From positions 248,001 through 312,000 of the forward strand of contig JAMXDE010000043.1 of NCBI GenBank assembly GCA_026770025.1: a stretch of DNA of 64,000 nt, written 5' to 3'. A program made the translations under genes and the position numbers. This document shows positions 1 to 11,275 of this stretch, in pieces; within the stretch, counting starts at the first letter, position 1, and each line of letters begins with the position of its first letter. Source of the DNA: Craspedostauros australis. Taxonomy: Eukaryota; Bacillariophyta; Bacillariophyceae; Mastogloiales; Achnanthaceae. The notes under the pieces are model-generated. The model was not told the origin of the DNA and did no database searches. It was given only the letters and a program-made list of their open reading frames with translations.

Positions 1-1677
1 CTGCTCGTGGCATCGCAGCATCACCTGCTGAGCATTCGCGATGCGGAGCCGCAAGGCGAGATCAGCGTCTCGCTGCGGCAGCTGAGGCCCGCGGCCAGCT
101 CGGATCCTGTGCAGCAGCTGCAGCTCAAGCACAGCGCCACCACCATCATCACCCGCCCGCTGGCCGCATCACAAGGCACCGGCGGACAGGCGCAGTGCAT
201 ATGCGAGTTGATATCGGTCGATTGCTTGCATTCCTTGGAGTGCATGGAGTCGGCCAGCAGACGGCATCTGCACAATGGCAACGATGTGACGCAAGATGAT
301 GCGATCGGAATGTCCGAGTTGTCCTTCGTTCTCACGAAAGAGCAGCGATACCGCATCGCCATGGGCGTCGCCACGCGCATGGCGATCAAACGATCCGCCA
401 CGGTCGATGCGTCTGTGTCGAGTGGACGGACCAACCATGTGATGCCGCCTGGCAAGTCCACGCAGTACCTGGCCATCCGGTCATGGCAGAGATGGTCGCA
501 GCAACAGTCTGTAAGGGCGCGGTACGATCTGGCCGACTCCTACATCGATCACACGAAGCACGAGGGCTGCGTTCCCGATACGAATGCAACGACGGCGTCG
601 AATGGCGTCGGTGTGAAGGGTGGCATTCGAAAAGGCAAGAGTTGCTTCTTTCATGATTGGAACGAGCCGGAAGAATTTGAGACCATGGAAGAGCTGTCGT
701 GGGGAGAGCCCTTGTCCAAACGAACGGCCGCCGCCGCTGCTGCTGATGGTGCTGGTGGCGGTACAAACACTGGTGTGACGCAAGAGCAATCCACAAATCG
801 CCGTCGAGGCACGATCACCGATGCGGAACGACAAAAGATGATCGAGCTGGCAAATTCGGACATCCAGGGTTACCTGCTAGCCGCGCAGGGACGCAGAATG
901 TGGACGGACACTATCCACGCCCTGCACAATGCATCAGCATCTTCTGAGTCGCCGCTGTCCGGTTCACGAACGATTTCGCCGTTGGCCGATTTGCTGGCAT
1001 TCTGTCATATCCTCCTCATTCGTTTCAACCGGCGGCCTATGGTCCATTCCTATTACGACGACCATGTCAAGACCATCCCTGCGAAGCAATCTGCGCAGCG
1101 CAGGAAGCCGTTTCCCGTGAGCTTGCACATGCGCCGCGCAGATTCGTGCGATCACAAAGCCCGTCACAAGTACCAACCAAAGGCGTCGCCGTTGGATTCC
1201 ATCCCGCAGGTCTCCGGCCAGCGCATGTGCTACGCCACGCAGGTCTACCTGCAAGCTCTAGAAGTCATCGAACGCAAAGTCCAGCGACCGCTGGAAGTCT
1301 ACGTCTCCACCGACTACGCCGGCACCGTCCTCACAGAGATCGAGGAGGAATTCCCGCAAATCTTTCACCGCACGACCTGGAAGGTCATCGAGGTGTCGCG
1401 CGAGACCTTCCAGTACAAGGGCTACGTCGAAGACGCCTTCCATCAGCATGCCCAGTTGGGACAGTCAGCCTACGCCGATCTGTGGCATCTCAGCCACGGC
1501 CAGGCCTTCGTGGGGCATTTGGGATCGCGATTTGGGAAGATCTCCTACTACCTCGCCACAGCGCGGTACAACACCTTCATTCCGTTCCAATCCGTGGACG
1601 GGCATAGCGTTTGCTGCGAGATTGATGAATCGTGTGCCAAGGTGGCACCGTACATTACCTCCGTGGAGAATTGGTGA
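1..1677 (+). CDS. FUT8-like fucosyltransferase (GT23), 3' part
   Basis: The frame is open from the first base of the window to the TGA at 1675-1677, so the 5' end lies outside. About 558 residues are visible. Near residue 374 a basic stretch L-H-M-R-R-A-D matches the H-x-R-R-x-D donor-binding motif of alpha-1,6-fucosyltransferases, and near residues 490-520 the run DLWHLSHGQAFVGHLGSRFG matches the later GT23 motif region. By family knowledge such enzymes are Golgi type II proteins that move fucose from GDP-fucose to N-glycan cores or related acceptors. The N-terminal half seen here is poorly conserved, with an Ala run (AAAAAA) and a Gly-rich patch, typical of a stem region. The gene converges with the UGP-PGM gene on the other strand. 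Family is fairly secure; acceptor specificity is not. Confidence 0.75.
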   Translation: MLVASQHHLLSIRDAEPQGEISVSLRQLRPAASSDPVQQLQLKHSATTIITRPLAASQGTGGQAQCICELISVDCLHSLECMESASRRHLHNGNDVTQDDAIGMSELSFVLTKEQRYRIAMGVATRMAIKRSATVDASVSSGRTNHVMPPGKSTQYLAIRSWQRWSQQQSVRARYDLADSYIDHTKHEGCVPDTNATTASNGVGVKGGIRKGKSCFFHDWNEPEEFETMEELSWGEPLSKRTAAAAAADGAGGGTNTGVTQEQSTNRRRGTITDAERQKMIELANSDIQGYLLAAQGRRMWTDTIHALHNASASSESPLSGSRTISPLADLLAFCHILLIRFNRRPMVHSYYDDHVKTIPAKQSAQRRKPFPVSLHMRRADSCDHKARHKYQPKASPLDSIPQVSGQRMCYATQVYLQALEVIERKVQRPLEVYVSTDYAGTVLTEIEEEFPQIFHRTTWKVIEVSRETFQYKGYVEDAFHQHAQLGQSAYADLWHLSHGQAFVGHLGSRFGKISYYLATARYNTFIPFQSVDGHSVCCEIDESCAKVAPYITSVENW

Positions 1678-2259
1678 GTGCAAACCGGATTTGGGTTGTG
1701 TTTGGATTGTTTCGGACTGGATTGGATTGGTCTGGATTGATGAGATGACTATCGACACATACTTGGAATGTGATAGTGGCGAATGACATCAAGGACAAAC
1801 AATCGACGCAACACTTGGCTCTTTATCCTTCTCACTCTGGTTCGTATTTCTGCTCGCCTCCTCTTCTCTAACAATACACTCGTACTTTATTCTCCTTGAA
1901 CTCCACGGCCGCCTTGTATCGTATCGCACTGCGCAGCTTTTCATTTGCACATGAGTCTCTCGTTCAACGACACAAGGACTACTGGCGTAGCGGCTCCGCG
2001 ATGCGTGAAGAGATTGCCACAAATGTACAGAAGCAGAAGCAGCTTGCCGGTTATGGTGGATGGTTGGCATGAGCGAAGAGATACCAAGGCGCAACACGAA
2101 GGGACTCTGGCGAGAGTCTCATGGAAACAAAGTGGGCTTTAATTGCAGCGACGTTTTCAAAAACTACTGGATACTACTAGCATCGTAGGTATTATGTGTA
2201 TGAACATTACTTGTGGTGCGTTTGCGCAGTCATCAATTGGCGCATTGCTGTGGAGTCGT
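1678..2259. other. Convergent spacer between two 3' ends
   Basis: About 580 bases between the stop of the fucosyltransferase (plus) and the stop of the UGP-PGM gene (minus). It should contain both 3' UTRs. I see no coding-like frame, RNA gene or repeat; bases 1696-1740 are a low-complexity GGATT-rich run. Confidence 0.5.
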
Positions 2260-5200
2260 TTAGGTGATGACGGTTGGCTCCTCGGTGCCGATGAACTCCT
2301 TCATGCCCGACAGGTCCAGTGCCACTCGGCAGAGCTCGGACAAGGCTTCCGAGGCGACGGCGTCGATCTTCTCGGCCTCGTACTGCTCAATGTACATTCG
2401 CACGGTGGCGCCAGATCCGGCGGTACCCGAAAGGCGGAAGATGATGCGGGATCCGTCCTCCATGAGGAAGCGGATGCCCTTGTTCTTGGCGATGGAACCA
2501 TCGACTGGGTCGACGTAGGTGAAGTCGTCGGACTTGGAGATGGTGTACTTGCCGACGGTCTTGCCGGTGTTGGCTGGGATGTCGCCGCGCATCTTGTCCA
2601 TCATCTTGTTGGCACCCTCCTTGGAGACGCCCTCGAAGTCCCATCGGCAGTAGTAGTTGCGACCGTACTTCTTCCAGTGCTTGGTCACGACGTCTTCGAC
2701 GGTGACGAGAGGAGCGGATGGGTCGGTGTTGACGGATGCGAGGATGGACAACCAGGCCAAGACTGCCCAGAGACCGTCCTTTTCGCGGATGTGGTCGGAT
2801 CCGGTTCCGAAGCTCTCCTCTCCACAAATGAAAGGAGTGTAGTCGGTGTCACCGTACAGGGCCTTGGAATCCATGAGGTTTCCGAAGTACTTCCATCCGG
2901 TGGGTGTCTCGAAGAGGGCGAAGTTCATGTCCTTGGCGACGAGATCGACGGCGCCGCTGGTTGGCATGGATCGGGCAACGCCCTTGAGTCCTCCCTGGCT
3001 GCGGAAGAATGGGATGGCGTTGGAGTACGCCGCGATGACGGCGAGGGAGTCGGATGGGCTGACGAAGAACTTGGATCCGAGGATCATGTTGCGGTCACCA
3101 TCACCATCGGCGGCGGCTCCGAAGGCTGGAACGGCCTTGTCACCGGTGTCGATGGACATGCCCTTGCGGTCCAATCCCATGATCTCGACGAGCTCCTTGG
3201 CGTACGTGAGGTTGGGGTCGGCGTGTCCGCCGTTGAAGTCATCCTTTGGTGTCGCGTTCAGGCAGACGCTCTCTGGCTGTCCGAGGATGTCCACGAAGCA
3301 CTTCTTGGCGTATGGTCCGTTGACTCCGTGCATGCAGTCGTAGATCATGGAGAAGTCTGGGCGGTCCAGGAGAGCCTTGATGGCTGGGAAGTCGAAGGCG
3401 GTCTTCAGGAGGTCGAGCTGAGTCTCGGTGGAGGAGATGACCTCGACGGTGATCTCATCGCTGCCATCGGCGGCCTTGACGGTGGTGGATCCCAGCTTGT
3501 TGATGTCGATTTCTGGGAAGTCCTTGCAGATCTTGTACTTCTTGATGGTGGTGGTATTGGCGTACATCTGGTTGGTGGTGGCATCGGTGGCTGGGCCTCC
3601 GTTCTCGCAGTTGTACTTGATTCTGTGATGTGTCGAGGAGTGGCAGCGACAACAATATCATGCAATGATACAATGATGATGACATGGCAAAAGGGATGGA
3701 ATGTGAGTGCGGGATGGGATGGCGCAACGCAGAGAAACGAAAGCGCGTATAATTTCCGGAAACGCAGCCACCGAGTAGGGCATGGACAATTCCATGCAAT
3801 GCAATTCAATGTATCAGCAATCGCAGCAATAATCACTCACCCGAAGTCTTCCTCTGGACCACCTGGGTTGTGGCTGGCGGTGAGGATGAAGGCACCGTAC
3901 GCCTTCTGCCACACTGGTCCGCGCTCGCGGATGATGGAGGACACGGCCGGTGTGCTGAGCAGACCGTTCTCGCCGATCCAGAATCGCTTGACGCCGTTGG
4001 CAACACCCATGCGCATGATGGTCTGGATGGCCTTATCGTTGAAATAGCGTCCGTCACCGCCGATGAGGAGGGATCCCTCGGACAGGTTGGTACCGCCCTC
4101 GCGGATGGCATCGAAGGCCGACTGGACGAAGTTCTCGAGGTAGTTCTCGCTCATGAACTCCTTGGTCTTCTTGCGCAGACCCGAGGTGCCTGGCTTCTGT
4201 CCGTCGATTGGCTTGGTCTCGACGGTGGTGGCCTTGAGTGGGCCGAGTCCTGTGGCGGCGGTGAGATCGAGATCTCCGGTGACCTCACCGGCTGGGATGA
4301 GCTTGGTCTCGTCGCTGGTGTTGACGACGGAGACCTCGCCGACAAACTTGGTCTGACGCGTCATGCGAATGAGTCCCTTGACGGTGAGCTTCTTGCAACC
4401 GACGAGGGATGGGATGCCGCCGGCAGTGGCCTCCTCGAGGGCGGCGACGAGCTTGTACTTCTTGCTGTCGAGGCTGATGATTGGGGCCTTTCCGCCGCAG
4501 GCTGGGTTGAGAACCGGCTTGTTGTTCTCCATGATGTATGCGTCGCTGCGCAACAAGAGGAGGTCGTTGCACTTCTTGACTGGCGCGAATCGTGTGCGTG
4601 GCACGACGATGGCGGTGGATCCTGGGAAGCACTCGATGGCAGCGCCCATGGCGGTCTCGAGCTGGATGACCTTCTGCGAGGTGTCGTCCTTTGGATCGAC
4701 GGTCTTCTTGTTCTTTATCATTGGGAGCGGGATGAAGCCTCCGTTCTTGTCGATGATCTCCTTGAGCTTGTCAAGGCGGATCCAGAGGTTGTTGGTGTTG
4801 AAAAAGCGGTGCTTGCTGATGTCCTGGAAGGCGGCCTCGTCTTCGTCGGCGCACATGGCGGATTCGCGAAGGATGAGCTGGTTGTCGGACTTGCGAAGGG
4901 CGAGGTGGCCTCCCTTCTTGTCGTTCTCCGTGCGCTCGCAGCACTCCATGCAGAATGGTGCGTCGGACTTGGCAAAGTAGCTGAGGATGCCGAGGTCCAG
5001 GGAAGCTCCGAGGTTATCGGAGTTGGAGACGAACATGTACTTGAATCCCTTGGCGAGGAGTTCATCGAGACGTCCGGATCCGACGAGGGCGGCGTAGAGG
5101 TCGCCGTGTCCTGGTGGGCACCACTCGTTGGAAGCATCGGATTTGGAGGTGGCTGGCTCGAGGGTCTCGGCGTCGATCTTGGGCACCTTGTTCTGCATCA

Positions 5201-5621
5201 TCTCGAGTCCCTCCTCGGCGGCGAGCGCTGGGTAGTTGTCCTGGAAGAACTTCAGGGTGTCGGCGCTGGTGGAGAAGGAATTCATGAGCATGAACTTGAC
5301 ATTGGACTTGTACTCCTCTCGCATGGCAATGACCTGCTTGGCTGTGAGGTCAAGGAATGTGTCGTTTCCCTTGATGGTGAGGAGGGACTTGGCCTTGTCG
5401 AGTCCCATGCCGGTTCCCAAACCTCCGTTGAGCTTGAGCACGACGGTTGTGGAAAGGAGAGAGGTGTCAACCTCATCTCCGGCGAAGCTCTCCGCCTTGA
5501 CGAGATCCGGGGAAGGGATGATGGTGTCCTCTGGGATGAGACCAGTATTTCCGGACACCAGCGAATTGAATGTGGATTCGAAGGCGGAGATGGCCGATTG
5601 GGCGATGCCCTCGGACTCCAT
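2260..5621 (-). CDS. UDP-glucose pyrophosphorylase / phosphoglucomutase fusion (UGP-PGM)
   Basis: Two exons, complement(join(2260..3622, 3841..5621)), give 1047 residues; the 218-nt intron has a GTGAGT donor and a CAG acceptor and restores the PGM motif F-G-I-K-Y-N-C-E-N-G-G. Residues ~20-450 are a UDP-glucose pyrophosphorylase with the nucleotide-binding loop LNGGLGTGMG. Residues ~500-1047 are a phosphoglucomutase: phosphoserine loop TASHNPGG (~583), metal loop DGDGDR (~765), sugar-binding GEESFG (~859) and phosphate-binding RLSGTAGSGA (~989). One chain can therefore convert glucose-6-P to glucose-1-P and then to UDP-glucose, the precursor of beta-glucans (chrysolaminarin) and glycolipids. 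This fusion is known from stramenopiles including diatoms. The start at 5621 has a good context (CAAAATGG); in-frame ATGs at 5645 and upstream are possible. No plastid signal peptide is visible, so a cytosolic enzyme is inferred. Confidence 0.95.
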
Positions 5622-7180
5622 TTTGGTCTGCGCATATGTATGCATTTGATTGTGGGATTGTTTGATGTTTGGTCGGCGAGGCATGATTCCGTCGTTGCAT
5701 TGTATGGCATTGCATTCCATGCATGAATAGTGTTGCATCACATGGATTTCGAAAGTTGAATTGGCACGGTATCGTTCCCATTATTGTCAGTTGGGTGGTT
5801 CATTTTGTTTTCGCAGATGGAGTCGCGGTCGGCAATGGCGCGGAATCCAGTTCCAAGTCAAGTGATGCACCGAAGTGTGTCAGATTCATTTGCGAATCCG
5901 ATTCATTGTGACGCCATGAAGCGATGGCCGCCAACAGATGAAGATGCGAACGAATCGCAGAAAAATGCAAATGAAGTGGACGGCGACCAATTGTTGCATG
6001 AAGGCAATAGGCGAAGGAGAAAGGATTGAAAGTCGTGTGAGGATGCCATTAGGTGAAAGAAGGTGAAATGGATGCAGCCACCCCTGTTCGTTTGGGAGGC
6101 AGTTGTCGTCTGCTGATGAGGATGCAGACCTGTCGAAGGTGTTGCGGTCTTTTCAATATTCAGCCACAACCATTTGACTTGTTGCGCATTGCACTCTGCT
6201 GAGGTTGAGGAAGCTGCGATGGCCCCATACATGTTTGCATACACGCAGAGCTGGATCCAAAGTCATGTCCACACTTACGCGGCAAGGTTCGAAGGACGGC
6301 ATGGTGACGATTCTTTCGTTTGTTGGTTGGTTGGATGGATGGATTCTGTTGGTTCAGTTGCGTCGCGTTTGTGTTTGCGATGCGTTGCTTTTGGATTTTA
6401 TGAGAAGGCTGGCGAGTGTTCGGTTCAGTTACGATGCGTCGTGTCGAGTTGTGTTGTGTTGCGTCGCGTGGCGCCGCGTCGTGTTGTGTTGGATCCAAAG
6501 AGAAAGAGAGAGAGAGGGCAGAATGTAAATGCGTGACGCAATCCAATGAAGTACACTTCCGCAACACTCATGCGCAAAGACACACAAATGACCCATGCGA
6601 AGTGAAGTGGCGACGTCTTTGCCAGAGACACGTACGTTCGTACCCGCAGATCGTTTGAGATCGAATCGTGTTCCTCAGATTCGGTATACTACGCCGAATC
6701 TTTGCTCTATCATATACTGTGACCATAGTATTTCAATTTGTTTAGGGAGACTTGTGTGGGCAGAGTTGAACATTCTCAGGTACTGTTGAGTACTACGTAG
6801 TATATCATTTCAGTGTTGATACCACGTGGCGACATCGACACCTCACACAACCGCATCCACCAATCAGGTGGCGTCATACGAAAGCGAAGCACCGACGTCA
6901 CGCAACGCACATCGTCACTCGACACAAAACAACACACCCTCTCGCAAAAGTCCCAATGACTCTTGCTTGCTGTGGGAATGACATCGACTCTTCTCGAATC
7001 CATGTCACTTTTTGCATCTCCAAACATGTGAATCCGACGCCGATGACGACGACGACGACAGCATCATCGTTGAGATCTTTGATGATTGATGCTGCTGCCC
7101 CTTGCTATCATCATCAACAACATCTGCAGCAACATCTGCACCAACATCGTCGTCATCGCCATCATCGCATGCCTGCTGTT
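5622..7180. other. Spacer without recognised gene
   Basis: About 1.5 kb upstream of UGP-PGM. It contains simple sequence (GTTG/GTGTTG-rich at 6420-6500, GAGA-rich at 6500-6520, CAT/CAA trinucleotide-rich at 7030-7170). No frame has convincing codon bias or a known motif. The part next to 5622 should contain the UGP-PGM promoter and 5' leader, which is CAA-rich (5640-5690, minus). Confidence 0.5.
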
Positions 7181-7969
7181 TCACATGAAATGGGGTTCGG
7201 TCTGGCATGAGCGGACGTGCTTTGTTGTTCTTTTCCATGAATCCATTGCACAAGGCAGAGACGGAGATGAAGATGGAGGAGGATGCAAGATACAAGATGA
7301 TAGCCTCATCCTCGGCGAAAGAAATGATGGCGTGCAGAGACGATCAACGCCATGGCCGCCATGGGCTTGACGAGTGCTTTCCGTCAAGTGAACCGCACGA
7401 TGCATCGAAGAGGGTTTGCAGAAAACGACAGCTTCCATTCCACCGCAGCAAAGAGTCGCACCATTGCAGCCCGGACTGTCTTCCGCTCCCAATCCGGATG
7501 TTTCGAAGAAGATACCACCGTCACAATTTCGCTGCGCGGTGAAGTCCAGATATCTCGCCGCTGCAGAGAGTGGAAAGCATGCGTTCGAACACTCGGCGGA
7601 AAGAACAATAACACGCTGAATGGGAGCTTTGCATTCTGAGGCACAAATCGTGGTGGCTGCTATCGCCTGCCTTGCGCCGCAGGAAGCACCATTCAGATGG
7701 ACCGCACACAAGGTACATTTGCAGGGAACTATCTCCTCGACACGATTTCCAATTGGATCGATGAATGTGCGCTGCCCCAAAGCAGGCATGCATCGAAGAC
7801 ATGGCCGAAAAAGGAACAAGGCCTGGCCTTTCCCATCCATGCGAGGAGAAGTGCTCATATTCGCCAATTCGTTTGCGCCACCTCCGTCGCAGCTGCACCG
7901 CGCTTGACAAGGACAGTTCAGCTCGCTCGAGTACGTTCCTGGAATTGCACACGAGACGGCAACTGCCAT
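7181..7969 (-). CDS. Doubtful Cys-rich protein or exon
   Basis: The ATG at 7969 opens a frame of about 262 residues with roughly 24 cysteines (9%), densest in the first 180 residues, e.g. CPCQARCSCDGGG and CKCTLC. The order G-T-Y-S-S followed by paired Cys-x-Cys resembles the Cys-rich extracellular repeats (ephrin-receptor-like or TNFR-like) common in protist surface proteins, but the spacing is irregular and no repeat unit aligns cleanly. There is no signal peptide at the ATG; a CAG just upstream (about 7976) could be a splice acceptor, which would make this an internal exon of a larger gene. The last ~70 residues look non-coding. I do not recognise the gene; it may be a decayed or spurious frame. 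Confidence 0.3.
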   Translation of the reverse strand: MAVAVSCAIPGTYSSELNCPCQARCSCDGGGANELANMSTSPRMDGKGQALFLFRPCLRCMPALGQRTFIDPIGNRVEEIVPCKCTLCAVHLNGASCGARQAIAATTICASECKAPIQRVIVLSAECSNACFPLSAAARYLDFTAQRNCDGGIFFETSGLGAEDSPGCNGATLCCGGMEAVVFCKPSSMHRAVHLTESTRQAHGGHGVDRLCTPSFLSPRMRLSSCILHPPPSSSPSLPCAMDSWKRTTKHVRSCQTEPHFM

Positions 7970-8429
7970 AAAATACTGCGACACACCATGTGTCCATTCG
8001 TTTGCTGGAAGCTGTTGTTTGCGGGCCCTTGGGAGATGCTTTTCGGACCAAGTGCACTCCTGACGAAAGATTTTTGTGATACATGGACATCCTGATCATA
8101 CCCGCCAAGCTCGGAAAGCAGCACAGGCCAAGATCGATGTTGTTTGGGAGGGCGAGAAGGTTAGATTTTGTGCGCGGCATGCTCTCTACCTGATAGCGTT
8201 GTTGTTATCGTCATTATTGCTGTTGTCGCCGCCGCCTGCGAAATGAGCCAATATTTTGCTGATCCCAGCGTACAAGTCTCCCATGTGCATGCATGAGAGA
8301 GAGAGACAGTGAAGATGGTGGGATGCAGATATGGCTGGCTCTCTGTGGCCATTCTCGGCCTTGAGGGCACAAAGCGACGCTCCCGGTGAATGGCACATCA
8401 AGGAGCAGCCCGCCACATCACTGTAACGT
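7970..8429. other. Spacer without recognised gene
   Basis: Nothing supported; a short GAGAGA run lies at 8296-8308. If the Cys-rich frame below is an exon, its upstream exon would be expected here, but no clear donor or signal-peptide exon was found. Confidence 0.4.
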
Positions 8430-9608
8430 TTAAGCTAGCAAAAATATGTCTTGCGTTGGCGTCTCCGTCGTTTTCCATGAAGAGACCGAGCATGATAGCT
8501 TCGTCGTTACAGATCGACGTCCCTTGACTTGTAGCAGAGACTCCGACGAGCCAACATGTGTCGCATGAAAAATGAGCAAAGGAGGTAAGATTCTGCGAGA
8601 CTCTTCTAAAGCCATTGCATATATATCCCCCTCCTTCGTTATCGAGGCACAGAGTTGCACCAGCGCACCCACACACTCTGGATTCTCTTCCACATCCAAT
8701 CCAGAGTCTCGCAAACATTCAACGTGCATCGGATCCGCGCCGGTTTGCTGGCTTTGCTTCTCCAACGCGATGCTGTCCAGCGTATCCTTCACCACGTCTG
8801 TGCATTGTTGCGTCCTCCAAACACCTTGATCTTGGAGGAAACGCAACACTCGTTCGAACGGTCGATTTGACGCATCCGTGCAATGCAATTGGAATTCGAG
8901 AGCTCGAAGATGAAGTTCGTGCCGGCCACCTCCGCCAGCCTTGGGCCACAAGTAGTACCTTTCGCATGGATCGTATGAAAAGGTGAATGGCAGTTTGGTG
9001 TCTTCATGCGGCGCGATGGAAGACTCCCATACCAGGCGATGAGACGCAAATGGGATCGCTGGTTTCATTTGCGGCGTTGACGTCGTCATAGATTGCGCAT
9101 AGGTAGAGGCCTCACCAATGGATGGAACAGCGTTATTGCTCACGTCGTTGCTGCTGATTTGAGTGGTGGCGGTGGCATCTTGTCTTTCGACTCCATCAGT
9201 ACTGCCAATGGATTCACTTCCAGCTGCATCGTTTTCAGCAGCGTCGCTAGACTTCCGATCAGCCGCGGGCGCAGCTTTGCTTCCATCTTTCGGGACGGCC
9301 AAGATGTAGATCTGCCCCTTGGCAATGCCCCATCCTTGGTCACGCCAAGTGCAGCTTAACCCGATGGACTGCATCCCTGGAAGGTCATGCAGAATGGGAA
9401 TTTTCCATGGACCGCTGTGGTATGTCGCTGGTTCGGAAGTCGCCACCGCAGCCTACATTGGCCGATAGAATGGGACCATCGCATACAGCGTGCATTGCTA
9501 ACGAAGGTTGGTGCAACACATCGACGATCTGGCCACGTTTGCCTCAGTCAGGAATGCACACACGCTCTGCTTGATCTCCTTTGGCAGCACAAGGAGGTGG
9601 GAGTTCAT
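8430..9608 (-). pseudogene. Degenerate F-box paralogue (copy A)
   Basis: The equivalent of the paralogues' ATG is at 9606-9608, followed by the same F-box start (MNSHLLVLPKEIK). Where the intact copies read CAG for Gln after C-C-x-N-L-R, this copy has TAG (9498-9500). A few codons later one base is missing relative to copy C (around 9470-9482), and at least one further shift is needed to return to the conserved frame at W-K-I-P-I-L-H-D. From there about 330 codons stay open to 8430 and keep the WRDQGWG core and the L-V-W-E-S-S-I-A block, but the acidic tail is replaced by unrelated sequence. A short intron could in principle bypass the stop, but the only GT..AG pair I found does not preserve frame. 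Best read as a recently inactivated member of the array. Confidence 0.75.
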
Positions 9609-10018
9609 GATGGTTGAAGTATCTTCGTTGTGATAGCTTCGCCACTTTGCTTCCTTTAGTGCTGTCGCCATCCTTGCCTTGTGTGGAAATGTGTCTTTGT
9701 TGATGTGGGAAGCATCTCGCATCCAGCTCCCAATGCTCTGTCTCTCTCTGGAGAGAGATGTTGGAGAGGTTTGTGTCTGCGTGTACGCGCATGGTATCAT
9801 TCATGTTTGTATTTCGAGTAGCGGGTGACGATCAAATCAACACCATGCAAGCGAATACGAGTGCATATCAACTTGTAGTTGTGGAGGAATGCACTACATA
9901 ATGGGACTATGTGATACACTCGTCGAGATTCTTGTGCTGCAATTCGTTTCCAATTGGATTTTACTCGTCGTCGTTCTCGTCGTCGCCATCGCATTTCATA
10001 TTCCTGTTGCATGATACT
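9609..10018. other. Spacer between F-box copies A and B
   Basis: About 400 bases between the start of copy A and the stop of copy B. Contains a short GAGAGA run near 9750. It should hold the promoter of the pseudogene and the 3' UTR of copy B. No other gene seen. Confidence 0.5.
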
Positions 10019-11275
10019 CTAATAGGAACCATCGGAGTCATCTTCGTCACTATCCGAGAAGTCACTGTACTCACTGTAACCAGAATATTCACTGTAGTCG
10101 CTGTCGCCATCATCATCGCTTTCGTCGTCACTTTCGCTGTCGCTGTCGCTGTCACTTTCGTCGTCACTTTCGCTGTCAATGTCGCTGTCGCTATCGCTGT
10201 CGCTGTCGCTATCACTGTCGCTCGTGTCCCAGTAGTCACTGGAAGAATAGGAAGAGCTGTCATCATCATATCTGATATTGTCGTTGGGAGGCAAGATCCT
10301 GAAAGATTCCTTCAAGGCCTTCACGTACACATCCTTCTCCTTCGTCATCGCAGTGGAGATTTGCACCATCGCACTCACAAAGTCCGGATCCTCTTCCACA
10401 TCCAGCCCATATTCTCGCAAGCGTGTAGCATCCAACGGGGTGCTCTTCAAGGTGTCCTCCACAGCGCTCTCCGTCCGCGGTGCACTCCAAATGCCTTGGT
10501 CTCGCAAGAAGCGAAACGCCCGTTCGAGGGGCCGTTCAGGCGCATCCATGCAATACACATGGAATTCGAGAGCTTCAAGATGGAGCTCGTTTCCGTCACG
10601 TTTGCCCGTCTTGTACCACAAGTAGTACCGCTCAGACGAATCGTACGCAAAGGTGACTCGCAAGTTGGTGGATATATGCAGTGCAATGGAGGACTCCCAT
10701 ACCAAGCGATGAGATTCGAACGGCATCGATGAGGTCACTGCTGGTGATCCCGTCGTGGAAGGTTGTGCGTTGGGAGGGGCCTCACCATTGGGAGAAGAAG
10801 CGTCATCAGCAGTGTTGTTGTTGCTGCTGTTCTCGTCGCTGCTGTTCGTGGTGTTGGCATCTTGTCCATCGATTGAACGTGCACTACCGACAGCGTCATT
10901 TCCAGATGCCTCGTCAGGCTCATGGTTATTGACAGTCGCAGCCTTGCCTCCATCCTTCGGCAAGGCCAAGATGTAGATCTGCCCCTTGAAAGGACCCCGT
11001 CCTTGATCACGCCAATAGCAACTCAATCCGATGGAGTGTATCCGCGGGACATCGTGCAAGATAGGAATCTCCATGGAGAGTTTCGGTGTGTCGCCTGTTT
11101 GTCCATCACTTCCGAAGGAAACACTCGCCGATAGAATCGGGGCAATCTTGGAGAACACCAGCTCTTCGCGAAGACTCTTGCAGCACCTTGAGAGTCTGGC
11201 CACATCTGTCGCAGTCAGGAAGCTACACACGCTCCATTTGATCTCTTTTGGCAGAGCGATGAGGTGGGAGTTCAT
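10019..11275 (-). CDS. F-box protein with WRDQGWG core and Ser-Asp-rich tail (copy B)
   Basis: The first ATG in frame is at 11275, giving 418 residues. Residues ~6-40 (LPKEIKWSVCSFL, then ARLSRCCKSLR) fit an F-box, the motif that docks substrate receptors onto Skp1 of SCF ubiquitin ligases. Residues ~60-110 hold P-I-L-H-D-V-P and the conserved YWRDQGRGPFKGQIY block, which I associate with uncharacterised F-box proteins of algae. A low-complexity Asn/Ser/Ala linker follows, then a second conserved block with SSIALHIS and YLWYK. The last ~80 residues are a run of Ser-Asp/Glu dipeptides with Tyr (coded by 10050-10250), a likely casein-kinase-2-type acidic tail. Long stretches are nearly identical at DNA level to copy C, indicating recent duplication or gene conversion. 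Intronless. Target unknown. Confidence 0.8.
   Translation of the reverse strand: MNSHLIALPKEIKWSVCSFLTATDVARLSRCCKSLREELVFSKIAPILSASVSFGSDGQTGDTPKLSMEIPILHDVPRIHSIGLSCYWRDQGRGPFKGQIYILALPKDGGKAATVNNHEPDEASGNDAVGSARSIDGQDANTTNSSDENSSNNNTADDASSPNGEAPPNAQPSTTGSPAVTSSMPFESHRLVWESSIALHISTNLRVTFAYDSSERYYLWYKTGKRDGNELHLEALEFHVYCMDAPERPLERAFRFLRDQGIWSAPRTESAVEDTLKSTPLDATRLREYGLDVEEDPDFVSAMVQISTAMTKEKDVYVKALKESFRILPPNDNIRYDDDSSSYSSSDYWDTSDSDSDSDSDSDSDIDSESDDESDSDSDSESDDESDDDGDSDYSEYSGYSEYSDFSDSDEDDSDGSY
10095..10235 (-). repeat. Imperfect TCGCTG hexamer tract coding a Ser-Asp tail
   Basis: The plus strand reads repeated tcgctg/tcactt units. On the minus strand these give (Ser-Asp)n and Ser-Glu dipeptides in F-box copy B. 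The tract is absent from copies A and C, so it arose or expanded after duplication. Confidence 0.8.

Noticed and set aside
2143..4047. 634-codon plus-strand frame
   Set aside because: Antisense to UGP-PGM; product is Val/Gly/Asp-biased with no motif.
3870..5726. 618-codon plus-strand frame
   Set aside because: Antisense to the UGP half of the fusion, same composition bias.
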